Positions 46,445-54,589 of a DNA stretch of 64,000 nucleotides are shown here, piece by piece; positions within the stretch are counted from its first letter, which is position 1, and each line of letters opens with the position of its first letter. The position numbers were made by a program, and so were the translations under genes. The notes below the pieces were generated by a model. That model saw nothing but the letters and a program-made list of their open reading frames with translations, was not told the DNA's origin and searched no databases. Source of the DNA: Allobosea sp. BK604 (GTDB lineage Bacteria; Pseudomonadota; Alphaproteobacteria; Rhizobiales; Beijerinckiaceae); contig NZ_SLZF01000003.1 in the NCBI RefSeq assembly GCF_004341515.1, forward strand, positions 248,001-312,000, in the 5' to 3' direction.

Positions 46445-47341
46445 TCAACGTCCGGCTCGCCGAGCCGTTTGGTCAATCCCCTCGGCAATCGTCCGATAAA
46501 GCGCGGGCGGTAAATCATGCGCCATGCCGTCGATCAGCATGAGCTCCGCATTTGGGATCGACATGGCGGTGTCCCTGCCGCAGGCCGGTAGAACGAGCGG
46601 ATCGTCAATCCCATGCACGATGAGGGCTGGCACCGTGATGGCAGCCAACCGTGAACGACGGTCACCGGTGACAGCCATCGCCGCGATCTGTCGCCCGGTG
46701 CCGCCGGGGTCGTAGGCACGCCGGACTTCTTCCAGAACGAGCAGACGGTGAGCCTCGCCGTCGAATAGGTACCGAGATCCGGAGATGCGTTGCGCGAAGT
46801 CGAGGCTGTGCGCCAGAAACCCCGGCTCGTCGGAGAAAGGATTGGGTGCGGGGCGCGTCATCATCGCCATGATGTCGGGCGCGGCTTGCGGAAGCTCCGG
46901 ATTGCCCGTGCTCGACATGATCGACGTCAGGGACAGGACCCGCCCGGGATGCTCGCTTGCCATGATCTGCGCGACCATGCCGCCCATCGAGCGACCGACG
47001 ACATGCGCCCGATCAATGGAAAGACCATCAAGCAGGCCGATTGCGTCCGCAGCCATGTCATGGAGGCTATAGGGAACGCTTGGTCGTCGTCCCGCCATGA
47101 GCATAGCCGCCAGGGCGCCGAAATCGGGCGGAGGGCATTGGCTGAAATGCGTCGAACAGCCTGCGTCACGGTTGTCGAAACGGATCACGCGGTAGCCGCG
47201 CGCCGCGAGTTCTTCGCAGAACGGAGCCGTCCATCGAATCATTTGCGTGCCCAACCCGGCAATCAGCAGGATCGCTTCGTTGGTCTTGTCGCCGAAGCTG
47301 TCATAGGCCAGTTCGATACCGTTGGCGTGCACAGTGTTCAT
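46445..47341 (-). CDS. Alpha/beta-fold hydrolase
   Basis: 298 residues. ILLIAGLGTQMIRW (oxyanion), YRVIRFDNRDAGCST, nucleophile in AHVVGRSMGGMVAQIMA (Ser in G-R-S-M-G), acid in LIVHGIDDPLVLP and His in IDGMAHDLPP. This G-R-S-M-G group with R-x-D-N-R-D is common among esterases and DhmA-like proteins; substrate unknown. An in-frame ATG at 47371 is an alternative start; neither has a good ribosome-binding site. Confidence 0.83.
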   Translation of the reverse strand: MNTVHANGIELAYDSFGDKTNEAILLIAGLGTQMIRWTAPFCEELAARGYRVIRFDNRDAGCSTHFSQCPPPDFGALAAMLMAGRRPSVPYSLHDMAADAIGLLDGLSIDRAHVVGRSMGGMVAQIMASEHPGRVLSLTSIMSSTGNPELPQAAPDIMAMMTRPAPNPFSDEPGFLAHSLDFAQRISGSRYLFDGEAHRLLVLEEVRRAYDPGGTGRQIAAMAVTGDRRSRLAAITVPALIVHGIDDPLVLPACGRDTAMSIPNAELMLIDGMAHDLPPALYRTIAEGIDQTARRAGR

Positions 47342-47409
47342 GGTCGGGTGAAGCCGGAGGCTGGAGTTCATTCAAGGGAAGGCGCGTGTCCTCGACCTTG
47401 TGGCCCCTC

Positions 47410-48081
47410 TCACGGCGCTTTCTTTCCGCGATCCAGCTTGTCGCGCGAAGCGTCTTTCGGGCCGAACGCCAGATGCAGGACATGCGCCCGGATGTCGTCC
47501 GGCCACGCCGCAATCCATTGCGCCAGCCTGGAGCGATCATCAGCAAAGAGGGCGCGGGTCGCCTCCTCATAGCCCGGTAGATCACCGGCTATCGCCAGCA
47601 TGAAGTGATAGGCCGCCTCCTGGGCGGCACGGCGCTGCTGTCGCGTTCCGCCGGTCCGCCGCGCCTCGTCCACCAGCCTTCTCAGAGAGGCGGACGCACC
47701 GCCCGGCTGTTCGGCCAGCCAATCCCAATGTCTCGGCAACAATGTCACCTCGCGCGGGACGACCCCCAGTTTTGGCCGTCCTCGACCTCTCGCTTCGGAA
47801 ATCTCATCCTTCGCGAGCTCGGACATCTCGCCTGGGCGGGGCCGATAGTGCGCGGCAGACGTCTGGGGTGGCCGGGATAGCCTCTCGATAATGTCGGCCT
47901 TGGTGCCGCGTAGATCCAGATCGATCACGCGGCCTGTCATGTCGTCGAAGACAAGGATCATGATCGAAGGGTCTCTTTCTGTTGCCGCTTTGACGGCAAG
48001 AGCCACTTCGATCAGCGGGCCGGACGACAATTGCCGCTGGCCGCCAAAGGCCGTGCAAGGTTTCGAGAGAGGGTTGGACAT
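47410..48081 (-). CDS. DUF2239 family protein
   Basis: About 223 residues. CTAFGGQRQLSSGPLIEVALAVKAA and ILVFDDMTGRVIDLDLRGT are the N-terminal hallmarks, and GRPKLGVVPREVTLLPRHWDWLAEQPGGASASLRRLVDEAR is the conserved middle, which looks like a ribbon-helix-helix or HTH-type DNA-binding segment. Function unknown, possibly a regulator. A promoter-like pair ends one base before an ATG at 48108, so that ATG is unlikely to be used; I take the ATG at 48081. Confidence 0.82.
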   Translation of the reverse strand: MSNPLSKPCTAFGGQRQLSSGPLIEVALAVKAATERDPSIMILVFDDMTGRVIDLDLRGTKADIIERLSRPPQTSAAHYRPRPGEMSELAKDEISEARGRGRPKLGVVPREVTLLPRHWDWLAEQPGGASASLRRLVDEARRTGGTRQQRRAAQEAAYHFMLAIAGDLPGYEEATRALFADDRSRLAQWIAAWPDDIRAHVLHLAFGPKDASRDKLDRGKKAP

Positions 48082-48108
48082 GCGCATGGCACCAAGGATC
48101 GATGACAT

Positions 48109-48137
48109 TTAATACCCGGATAAAAATCTTGCGTCAA
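48109..48137 (-). promoter_or_regulatory. Promoter of the DUF2239 gene with GGGTATTA direct repeats
   Basis: On the minus strand TTGACG and TATTAA are separated by 17 bases. GGGTATTA occurs over the -10 box (48109-48116) and again just upstream of the -35 (about 48138-48145), so a repressor could cover both. The region is markedly AT-rich. Confidence 0.55.
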
Positions 48138-48223
48138 TAATACCCGTGTAATATTGATCCCGAGGATCCTTCTGAGCGAGACGACGCCGCATCGTGTCGC
48201 GACGGGTTGAAAGGAGTGACGGG

Positions 48224-48559
48224 ATGCAGCGCGAGGCACGCAGGGCAGCCATTGCTGCCTACAAAGAACGTAAGATCGTCGGCGGAATCTATCTGGTTCG
48301 CTGCGAGACGTCGGGCGAAGCGTGGGTCGGACAATGGCCCGACATCGAGACCATCCAGACCCGCCTATGGTTCACGCTGCGACAGGGCGTGAATCCTCAC
48401 AAGAAGCTGCTCGAGGCTTGGCGCAGACATGGCGAGGCACAATTCAGCTTTGAGGTCCTGGAAAAGCTGGAAGATGAAGAATCGCCTTACATACGCGCCG
48501 CGAAATTGAAGGAACGAGCTTCCTATTGGCGCGAAAAATTGGTCGCAAACGCGGTTTGA
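48224..48559 (+). CDS. GIY-YIG nuclease-like small protein
   Basis: 111 residues. KIVGGIYLVRCETSGEAWVGQWPDIETIQTRLWFTLRQG resembles the GIY-x10-YVG core in degenerate form, and NPHKKLLEAWRRHGEAQFSFEVLEKLED is like the helix and E-region of the family (the catalytic-type Glu is in FEVLE). Second-tyrosine position is W-V-G rather than Y-I-G, so activity is uncertain. GGAG precedes the ATG at 48224. Divergent from DUF2239; a hairpin follows. Confidence 0.7.
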   Translation: MQREARRAAIAAYKERKIVGGIYLVRCETSGEAWVGQWPDIETIQTRLWFTLRQGVNPHKKLLEAWRRHGEAQFSFEVLEKLEDEESPYIRAAKLKERASYWREKLVANAV

Positions 48560-48579
48560 GCGTCGCGACCATTGTTTCT

Positions 48580-48611
48580 CGTCATGCTCGCCCAAAAAGG
48601 CGAGCATGACG
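48580..48611. terminator. Bidirectional hairpin between convergent genes
   Basis: CGTCATGCTCGCC-CAAAAA-GGCGAGCATGACG, a perfect 13-bp stem, lies between two converging genes. No T-run. It belongs to the same loose palindrome group as 59178-59208. Confidence 0.6.
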
Positions 48612-48636
48612 GCAAGGCCCATTGGAACTCGGGACC

Positions 48637-49026
48637 TCAGACCTCCGGCATCAGGTCGAGCAGTGCGGCGCGGCGGGTGAGCCCATCCTCGGCCAGCAGA
48701 TGAACATGGATCTCGGTCGCGCCTGCCATCGCAACCGAACGGCGCCAGCGGGTCAGGGCGGCCTCGATGCCGAAGGGCCCGCTCTCGCGCGCGGCGATGA
48801 TGCGCCGCTCGGCCGAGACCGCGAGCAGCACCGCGTCGCTGAAGCCGAGCGCGTGATCATCGGTGATCGAGAAGACCGAGGCGACAAAGCGCCGGCCCGA
48901 GCGGCCGCGCCAGGCGGTGAAGCGGCGCTCGGCCAGCCCCGCCGTGCTCCGCAGCGGCATTTCGCGCGCGACGGGCTCCTGAACGGCGTCGAAATCCAGC
49001 GAGATCTGATAAGCCAGGGCAGCCAT
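48637..49026 (-). CDS. SOS-box-controlled protein of unknown function
   Basis: 129 residues, starting MAALAYQISLDFDAVQEP behind AAAGGAG. Arg-rich N-terminal half ([19 protein letters not shown]), then mixed alpha/beta ITDDHALGFSDAVLLAVSAERRIIAARESG. No membrane segment or known motif. The promoter contains an alphaproteobacterial LexA box overlapping a likely -10, so the gene should be induced by DNA damage. What the protein does is unknown. Confidence 0.7.
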   Translation of the reverse strand: MAALAYQISLDFDAVQEPVAREMPLRSTAGLAERRFTAWRGRSGRRFVASVFSITDDHALGFSDAVLLAVSAERRIIAARESGPFGIEAALTRWRRSVAMAGATEIHVHLLAEDGLTRRAALLDLMPEV

Positions 49027-49046
49027 TGCGTTGCTCCTTTGTTCTC

Positions 49047-49061
49047 GAACAAAATGAGAAC
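49047..49061 (-). promoter_or_regulatory. LexA (SOS) box
   Basis: On the minus strand GTTC-TCATTTT-GTTC, an exact match to the alphaproteobacterial GTTC-N7-GTTC consensus, ends 20 bp before the ATG at 49026. A TTGACT lies about 17 bases before the CATTTT inside the box, so LexA would cover the -10. Confidence 0.75.
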
Positions 49062-49116
49062 GAAGCAGCCGCAAGTCAAGTGCGCCCCTGTCAGGACATG
49101 TCAGCAGGCCCCCGCC

Positions 49117-49869
49117 TCAGGCGCCCTTGTATCCGAGCGCCGCGAGCTCGGCCCGGCCAATGGCGAGCAGCCGGTCGCTTTCCGTCTCGATCCGCTGCTG
49201 CAGCAGGGCCTGGAACTCTTCCTTCGGCAAGCCGGGCTGAATCGGTTCCATGATCGTGACTCGGATCGTCCCCGGCCAGCGCAGGAAGCCGCGGCGTGGC
49301 CAATACAGCCCGGAATTGAGCGCGACCGGCACGCAGGGCACGCCGAGATCGTGGTAGAGATGCATCACGCCGGTCTTGTAGGCCGGCGGCGCGCCGGCCG
49401 GACGGCGCGTGCCCTCCGGGAAGATCAGCAGCTGGCGGCCCTTCTCGCCGAGCTCGACGCGCGCGCGCCGCATCACGTCGACCAGCGCCTTCGAACGCGC
49501 ACCGCGATTGACCGGGATCATCCTGAGCTTCTTCAGGCACCAGCCGAACAACGGAATCCAGGTCAGCTCGCGCTTCAGGATGAAGACGGGGTCGCGGACG
49601 ATGGTCACGAGCGCCAGCGTCTCCCAGGTGGATTGGTGCTTCGCCGCGACGATGATGCCGCCCGGCGGGATGTTCTCGAGTCCAGTGAACTCGTAACGCA
49701 GCCCCACAACGACGCGCAGGAGCCAGAGCGTGCTCCTGACCCAGGCGGTGGCAATGGCAAGCAGGTAGCGCGGCGGCAGCAGGATCGACGGCACCGCCGC
49801 GAAGATCAGCCACAGCGTCAGGTTGACATAGAACAGGCCGGTGATGAGGAGAGAGCGTAGCGCGAGCAT
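49117..49869 (-). CDS. plsC: 1-acyl-glycerol-3-phosphate acyltransferase (PlsC)
   Basis: 250 residues: N-terminal membrane segments, then the acyltransferase domain. The first motif reads AAKHQSTWETL, with Glu where H-x4-D has Asp, a variant common in Alphaproteobacteria. LIFPEGTRRPAG is the substrate-phosphate motif, and VPVNRG-type IPVNRGARSKA is motif II. It makes phosphatidic acid at the inner membrane. The ATG at 49869 is used rather than a TTG nine bases earlier. Confidence 0.9.
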   Translation of the reverse strand: MLALRSLLITGLFYVNLTLWLIFAAVPSILLPPRYLLAIATAWVRSTLWLLRVVVGLRYEFTGLENIPPGGIIVAAKHQSTWETLALVTIVRDPVFILKRELTWIPLFGWCLKKLRMIPVNRGARSKALVDVMRRARVELGEKGRQLLIFPEGTRRPAGAPPAYKTGVMHLYHDLGVPCVPVALNSGLYWPRRGFLRWPGTIRVTIMEPIQPGLPKEEFQALLQQRIETESDRLLAIGRAELAALGYKGA

Positions 49870-49920
49870 GGCGGGCAAAGAGCCCGGCGCGCGGCCCGCG
49901 TCAAGCGTTGTCGGGGCAGT

Positions 49921-50730
49921 TCAGCCCGGGCGCTGGCCAGCCTCGGCCCGGCTCCGCTTTTCATGCGCCGGTCCGAGCGCATCGGGCGGCTTCGGCGAGA
50001 CCGGCTTGCGCCCGCCGACGATCACCGACAGCCGCGAGGTCTCGGGATCGTCCTCCAATGCGCTGCGCAGCTTTGAAGCGAGGTATTTGGCATATTCCGG
50101 CACGAGCACCTTCGCGGTGCGCCATTCGTTCCACCAGCCGGACGTATCGATCTGCTCGGTCACGACCGGATGCGGCACGATGCGCACGCCCGGCATCGCA
50201 TGGCGGAATTCGGCTGCCGTGCGCGGCATGTGATAGTTCGAGGTCACCAGCAGCAGCGAGCGGAAGCCGTGCTGGCGCACCCAGCGCCGGGTCTCGATCG
50301 CGTTGCCGATGGTGTTGCGGGCGCGATAGTCGAGATCGACGCAGCAGGCGAGCAATTCGCGCGACGAAGGATTGAGCTTGGCCAGTTCCTCGCGGCCGGT
50401 CTTCTCATTGACGCCGCTGATCAGCAGGCGCGAGCCGCGATCGGCGCCGAGCAGGCCGATCGCATCGCCGATACGCTGCGAGCCGCCGGTGACGACCACG
50501 ATCGCATCGGTGCGCGGCACCGAAACAGGTTCGCGTGGCTCGAGCCCCGAGGCGAAGCGGACATAGCCGATCACGAAGCCCGCTATCAGCGCCAGGCCCA
50601 CCGCAAGCATCAGACGCAGGACCCAGGCCCTGACGGAGCTCTTCCTGGCCCGCGCAGCTGGGATGGCCGCGCTGTCGCCCGTGCCTATCGCCAGTTCCCC
50701 ATGCCTTTGCCTGCTTTCGGTCATCGCCAT
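49921..50730 (-). CDS. YdcF/DUF218 family membrane protein
   Basis: 269 residues: a polar N-terminus, one membrane helix (VLRLMLAVGLALIAGFVIGYVRF), then a DUF218 domain. TDAIVVVTGGSQRIGDAIGLLG and the conserved core RNTIGNAIETRRWVRQHGFRSLLLVTSNYHMPR are diagnostic (the latter includes the T-S-x-x-H-M-x-R motif). Members are linked to envelope or vancomycin-resistance functions (SanA, ElyC). Located between plsC and ftsX, as in other Hyphomicrobiales, hinting at an envelope role. Confidence 0.88.
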   Translation of the reverse strand: MAMTESRQRHGELAIGTGDSAAIPAARARKSSVRAWVLRLMLAVGLALIAGFVIGYVRFASGLEPREPVSVPRTDAIVVVTGGSQRIGDAIGLLGADRGSRLLISGVNEKTGREELAKLNPSSRELLACCVDLDYRARNTIGNAIETRRWVRQHGFRSLLLVTSNYHMPRTAAEFRHAMPGVRIVPHPVVTEQIDTSGWWNEWRTAKVLVPEYAKYLASKLRSALEDDPETSRLSVIVGGRKPVSPKPPDALGPAHEKRSRAEAGQRPG

Positions 50731-50804
50731 GTCTTGCCCAACTAAACCGGCATTCGGGCATAAGAGCGGCATGAAAAGCCCGCCCGGCCCTAGAGCTTAA
50801 CGGT

Positions 50805-51767
50805 TTATGTCAGCACCCCCAGATAATGTCGCACGGTGAAGCGCGAGACCAACCCGGCGATCGCGGCGACGATGACCGCCACCAGCAGCACCACCGCATA
50901 GCCGGACCAGCCGATCTCGAAGGCGCCGAACAGCGCCTGGAGCTGCTCCGATTCCGGCGCCGCGCTCCAGCGCGAGGTGAACCAGCCGAGCAGCGCAATC
51001 GCGACGATCGCTGCGAGACCACCCGCCCCGCCGCCTTTCAGGCCGAGCCGGACGAAGCGGCTCTGGAATTCGCGGGCGATGAAGGCGTCGTCGGCACCGA
51101 CGAGATGCAGCACCTCGACGCTGTCGCGGCTGCCCGCCATCGCCCCGCGCGTGGCGAAGGCGATGGCGAGCGCTGCCGCCGTCAGCACCAGCAGCACGGT
51201 CGCGACGCCCGCGAGAATGATCGTATTGGCCATCGTCGAGAGCCGCCGCAGCCAGAGCCGATGATCGTCCAGGCTCGCAGTCGGCACCTCCCGGCGCAAG
51301 TTGTCCTTGAAGGCAGCAAGATCGGCGCCTGGCGCGCCTTTCAGCCTGAGCACGATCAGCCGCGGCACCGGCAGCTCGACGAGGTCGAGCCCGGCGCCGA
51401 GCCATGGCTCGAGCAGCTTGTCCGACTCGGCCTTGGGGACCGCCCTCACCTCGCCGATGCTGGCGACGCCCTGGGCCATCTCGACGGCGCGGGCGACATC
51501 GGCCTCGATATTGCGGCGCGAATCCGGACGGACCTGGATCGTCATCTCGTTGGCGACGGCGCCGCGCCATTGCTCGGAGGCCCGCGCCGTCAGCACGGCC
51601 GCGCCGGCGCTGAGCGAGGCGAGGAAGGTCAGGATCGCGATCACCGCGACGAGCGCCCGCCCGGCGGCAGAATCGACCGGTACGAGCGGCTGGTCGCGCC
51701 TCAGGTTCGGCGGCAGGCCGCGCTCGCCCTGCTCGCTGTCGTTCTCCTCCGTCTCAGGCGTCGACAT
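50805..51767 (-). CDS. ftsX: Cell division protein FtsX
   Basis: 320 residues with four membrane helices: one after the N-terminus (ALVAVIAILTFLASLSAGAAVL), a periplasmic loop with a DDHRLW motif, and three C-terminal helices in the FtsX/MacB pattern. FtsEX links divisome state to peptidoglycan hydrolases through EnvC-type activators; an envC-like gene is at 7732-9096. The start overlaps ftsE by 14 bases; ATG 51779 is an alternative. Confidence 0.92.
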   Translation of the reverse strand: MSTPETEENDSEQGERGLPPNLRRDQPLVPVDSAAGRALVAVIAILTFLASLSAGAAVLTARASEQWRGAVANEMTIQVRPDSRRNIEADVARAVEMAQGVASIGEVRAVPKAESDKLLEPWLGAGLDLVELPVPRLIVLRLKGAPGADLAAFKDNLRREVPTASLDDHRLWLRRLSTMANTIILAGVATVLLVLTAAALAIAFATRGAMAGSRDSVEVLHLVGADDAFIAREFQSRFVRLGLKGGGAGGLAAIVAIALLGWFTSRWSAAPESEQLQALFGAFEIGWSGYAVVLLVAVIVAAIAGLVSRFTVRHYLGVLT

Positions 51768-52413
51768 GCAAATGTCCATCGGCGAGGACGAGGCGCGGCG
51801 CGTCGTAGAGCTCCATCAGCGCGAGATCATGGGTGGCGATCACCACGGCGGTGCCGAGCTGCTGCAGCTCCATGAACAGCCTGAGCAGGCGCCGGCCGAG
51901 ATTGGGATCGACATTGCCGGTCGGCTCATCGGCGAGCAGCAACTCCGGCCGGCCGATCAGGGCGCGCGCAATCGCGGCGCGTTGTTTCTCGCCGCCGGAA
52001 AGCACGGTCGGCACCGCGTGCATGCGCTCGCCAAGCCCGACCCAGCGCAGCAGCTCGACGACCTCGGCGCGATAGCTCGCCTCCTCCTTGCCGAGCACGC
52101 GCAGCGGCAGTGCCACGTTCTCATAGACGGTGAGGTGGTCGAGCAGGCGGAAATCCTGGAAGACCACGCCCATGCGGCGGCGGAAGGCGGTCAGCGTCGC
52201 CGGATCGAGCCGCGAGACGTCCTGGCCGAAGAGGTTGACCAACCCGCGCGTCGGCTTCAGCGCCATCAGGATCAGCCGGATCAGCGTCGTCTTGCCCGCG
52301 CCGGACGGCCCGGTGAGATATTGGAACGAGCGTGGCGCGATGCTGAAGTTGATATCCTTCAGCACCTCCGGGCCCATGCCATATCGCAGGCCGACATTCT
52401 CGAACCGAACCAA
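51754..52413 (-). CDS. ftsE: Cell division ATP-binding protein FtsE
   Basis: 219 residues, normal FtsE length. Walker [16 protein letters not shown]-loop VFQDFRLLDHLTVYENVALPLR, signature LSGGEKQRAAIARALI, Walker B LLLADEPTGNVDP. It drives FtsX. The start is TTG at 52413, reading LVRFENVGLRYG, since FtsE proteins begin M-I-x-F-x-x-V and in-frame upstream residues do not match. Confidence 0.94.
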   Translation of the reverse strand: MVRFENVGLRYGMGPEVLKDINFSIAPRSFQYLTGPSGAGKTTLIRLILMALKPTRGLVNLFGQDVSRLDPATLTAFRRRMGVVFQDFRLLDHLTVYENVALPLRVLGKEEASYRAEVVELLRWVGLGERMHAVPTVLSGGEKQRAAIARALIGRPELLLADEPTGNVDPNLGRRLLRLFMELQQLGTAVVIATHDLALMELYDAPRLVLADGHLHVDA

Positions 52414-52681
52414 GCCTTGTTCCCCAGCTCTCTCTTCAACCCGCCTGCCGGCTATCCCCCGAATCCCCGACACGATCCTACACCGCAAGCCGCGATGGAC
52501 GGAAAGCCCTGCAAGGTCAGTTTGACCAGCATGGGGCAGAGTTCTTCACGAGGCGTTAACCATAACTTGCGCCAATGGCGGTCACGCGCCCGTCCGCGTG
52601 GCTGAAGGCTTGAACCGTCCCTCGTCGCGGTGAAGGCTGGCAGCGGGCCAGCGCCATGTCGAAGCGGAACGCGTTCAGACC

Positions 52682-53464
52682 ATGCTGATCACCTGCCCCT
52701 CATGCGCCAGCCGCTATGAGCTCGATGCCGCCAAGCTCGGCGAGACCGGGCGCAAGGTGCGCTGTGCCAGCTGCCAGGCGCTCTGGCATGTCGAGCCGCC
52801 GCCGGAATTCCCGGCCTTCCCGGAAGCTCCGAGCAGCGAGGAGACCGCCGCCCTGCTCGACGAGGAATTGCGCCGTGCCGCCGAGATCGACGACCAGGTC
52901 TCCGCGCTGACGGCAGAACGCGCCGCCGAGGCCGAACCGCCCCCGCCTCCTTCCGCGCGCCGGCGGCGCAAGGGCCGCGACAGCACGCCGCGCCCACCGC
53001 TGACGACACGGCTGCGAAATCTGGGGATGCCGGTCGCGCTCGCGCTTGGCGGAGTGGCGGTGCTCGGCCTTCTCGCCTGGAAGCGCGATTTCGCGGTGCG
53101 CACCGCGCCCCAGCTCGCCGTGGTGTTCGAGACACTCGGCCTGCCCGTCAACATTCGCGGCCTGACCCTGACCAGCGTCGAGAGCGGCCTGGTGCAGGAC
53201 CTGCAGGGACGTTTCCTCGTAGTCGAGGGCGACGTCACCAACATCACCCGCAGCACCACCGAGGTGCCACTGATCGAGATCTCGGTGAAGGACGCGGCCA
53301 ATCAGGTCCTCTACACCTGGACCACCGAGCCGCCGCGCGAACGTCTGGAACCCTCGGAACTCGTCCGCTTCCGGGCACGGCTCGCGACGCCGCCGGAGAA
53401 CGGGCAATCCGTTCAGGTCCGCTTCACCTCGACCAAGCCGACCGGGCTCGCCAACGCGCACTGA
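52682..53464 (+). CDS. MJ0042-type zinc-ribbon membrane protein
   Basis: 260 residues. The N-terminus has a zinc ribbon with Cys5, Cys8, Cys28 and Cys31 (ITCPSCASRYELDAAKLG...VRCASCQALWHV). Then an acidic linker, a membrane helix near 120-137 (PVALALGGVAVLGLLAW) and a periplasmic C-terminal beta domain (LVVEGDVTNITRSTTEVPLIEISVKDA) like DUF3426. Divergent from ftsE, a placement seen in other Hyphomicrobiales. Function unknown. Confidence 0.88.
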   Translation: MLITCPSCASRYELDAAKLGETGRKVRCASCQALWHVEPPPEFPAFPEAPSSEETAALLDEELRRAAEIDDQVSALTAERAAEAEPPPPPSARRRRKGRDSTPRPPLTTRLRNLGMPVALALGGVAVLGLLAWKRDFAVRTAPQLAVVFETLGLPVNIRGLTLTSVESGLVQDLQGRFLVVEGDVTNITRSTTEVPLIEISVKDAANQVLYTWTTEPPRERLEPSELVRFRARLATPPENGQSVQVRFTSTKPTGLANAH

Positions 53465-53632
53465 CCCGCCGCATAAAGCTTAAGCCCAGGCCACGCTTGT
53501 CCCCAGGGCACAATCGCCACACTATCCCGCCGGACGGGATCGTATAAACCAGCGATCAAGACTGAAACGCGTAGCTTCTACGCCATGGGGCCGCCTGGAT
53601 GGACCAGCGCGGCCTGAAAGGACGTGAACGAG

Positions 53633-54193
53633 ATGTCGCAGGCCCAGCGTATCCGGGTGCTCTACGAGGAGGAGGCGATCGCACGCCGCAACGAGGAGAT
53701 GGCCAAGGCCATCGCCGCGGTCTCGCCGCCCGATCTGCTCGTGGTCGCGGTGCTGAAGGGCTCCTTCATGTTCGTCGCCGACCTGATCCGCGCCATGCAT
53801 CGTGCCGGCATGACGCCGCAGGTCGAGTTCGTCCATCTCTCCAGCTATCGCGCCGCCACGATTTCGTCGGGGCAGGTCGAGATCCTGCGCGACGTGCAGA
53901 GCGACGTGCGCGGGCGCGAGGTGCTGCTGGTCGACGACATCCTCGAATCCGGCCGGACCCTGGCCTTCGCCAAGGACCTGCTTGCCGCGCGCGGCGCCAA
54001 GAAGGTTTCGAGCGTCGTGCTGCTGGAAAAGCCCGGCAAACGGGCCGTCAATATCCAGGCCGAATATGTCGGCTTCGACTGCCCGGATTATTTCGTCGTT
54101 GGCTACGGCATGGATGTCGCCCATTCCTATCGGCAATTGCCCTATGTCGGCGTCATCGAGACGGCCGACCAGGCCGGCCTGCCCGGGATCTGA
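53633..54193 (+). CDS. hpt: Hypoxanthine phosphoribosyltransferase
   Basis: 186 residues. The PRPP motif EVLLVDDILESGRTLAFAKD is textbook for HPRT, with PPDLLVVAVLKGSFMFVADLIRAM and VGYGMDVAHSYRQLPYVGVI as flanking family blocks. It salvages hypoxanthine, and possibly guanine, to nucleotides. GAAAGGA before the ATG at 53633 has good spacing; a GTG nine bases earlier is too close to it. cpdR starts four bases after its stop. Confidence 0.93.
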   Translation: MSQAQRIRVLYEEEAIARRNEEMAKAIAAVSPPDLLVVAVLKGSFMFVADLIRAMHRAGMTPQVEFVHLSSYRAATISSGQVEILRDVQSDVRGREVLLVDDILESGRTLAFAKDLLAARGAKKVSSVVLLEKPGKRAVNIQAEYVGFDCPDYFVVGYGMDVAHSYRQLPYVGVIETADQAGLPGI

Positions 54194-54196
54194 ACC

Positions 54197-54571
54197 ATGT
54201 CGCGTATTCTCGTGGTCGATGATGAGGAGGCTGTGCGGGCGCTGGTCGCGCGCGGCCTGTCGCTGGACGGGCACGATTGCCTGACGGCGGCGGATGGCGC
54301 CGAGGCGCTCGATATCCTGATCGCCGAGAAAGGCCGCTTCGACCTTCTGCTCACCGATATCCGCATGCCGCTGATGGACGGGATCGCGCTCGCGCTCGCC
54401 GCCAAGCAGGAATTTCCGGATCTCACGATCATGCTGATGACCGGCTATGCCGAGCAGCGCGAGCGGGCCAAGAGCCTGGAGGCGATCGTCTCGGAGGTGA
54501 TGACAAAGCCCTTCGCCATCGCCGACCTGCGCGCCACGGTGATGCGGGTGATCGAACGCTCGATCGGCTGA
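54197..54571 (+). CDS. cpdR: Single-domain response regulator CpdR
   Basis: 124 residues, one receiver domain and no output domain. Asp8/Asp9, phospho-acceptor Asp54 (LLLTDIRMPLMDGIALALAAK), Thr82 and Lys104 are in place. LTDIRMP-MDGIALALAA...FPDLTI-LMTG-A-QRERA is the distinctive sequence of CpdR, which when unphosphorylated delivers substrates such as PdeA and CtrA-pathway proteins to ClpXP and so controls cell-cycle progression. Location after hpt supports the name. Confidence 0.87.
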   Translation: MSRILVVDDEEAVRALVARGLSLDGHDCLTAADGAEALDILIAEKGRFDLLLTDIRMPLMDGIALALAAKQEFPDLTIMLMTGYAEQRERAKSLEAIVSEVMTKPFAIADLRATVMRVIERSIG

Positions 54572-54589
54572 AGCTAGGGCATTTTCGAG

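Noticed and set aside
47410..48559. DUF2239 plus GIY-YIG-like pair as a toxin-antitoxin or phage-defence module
   Set aside because: Divergent rather than operonic, the nuclease motif is degenerate, and no other defence gene or mobile marker lies nearby.
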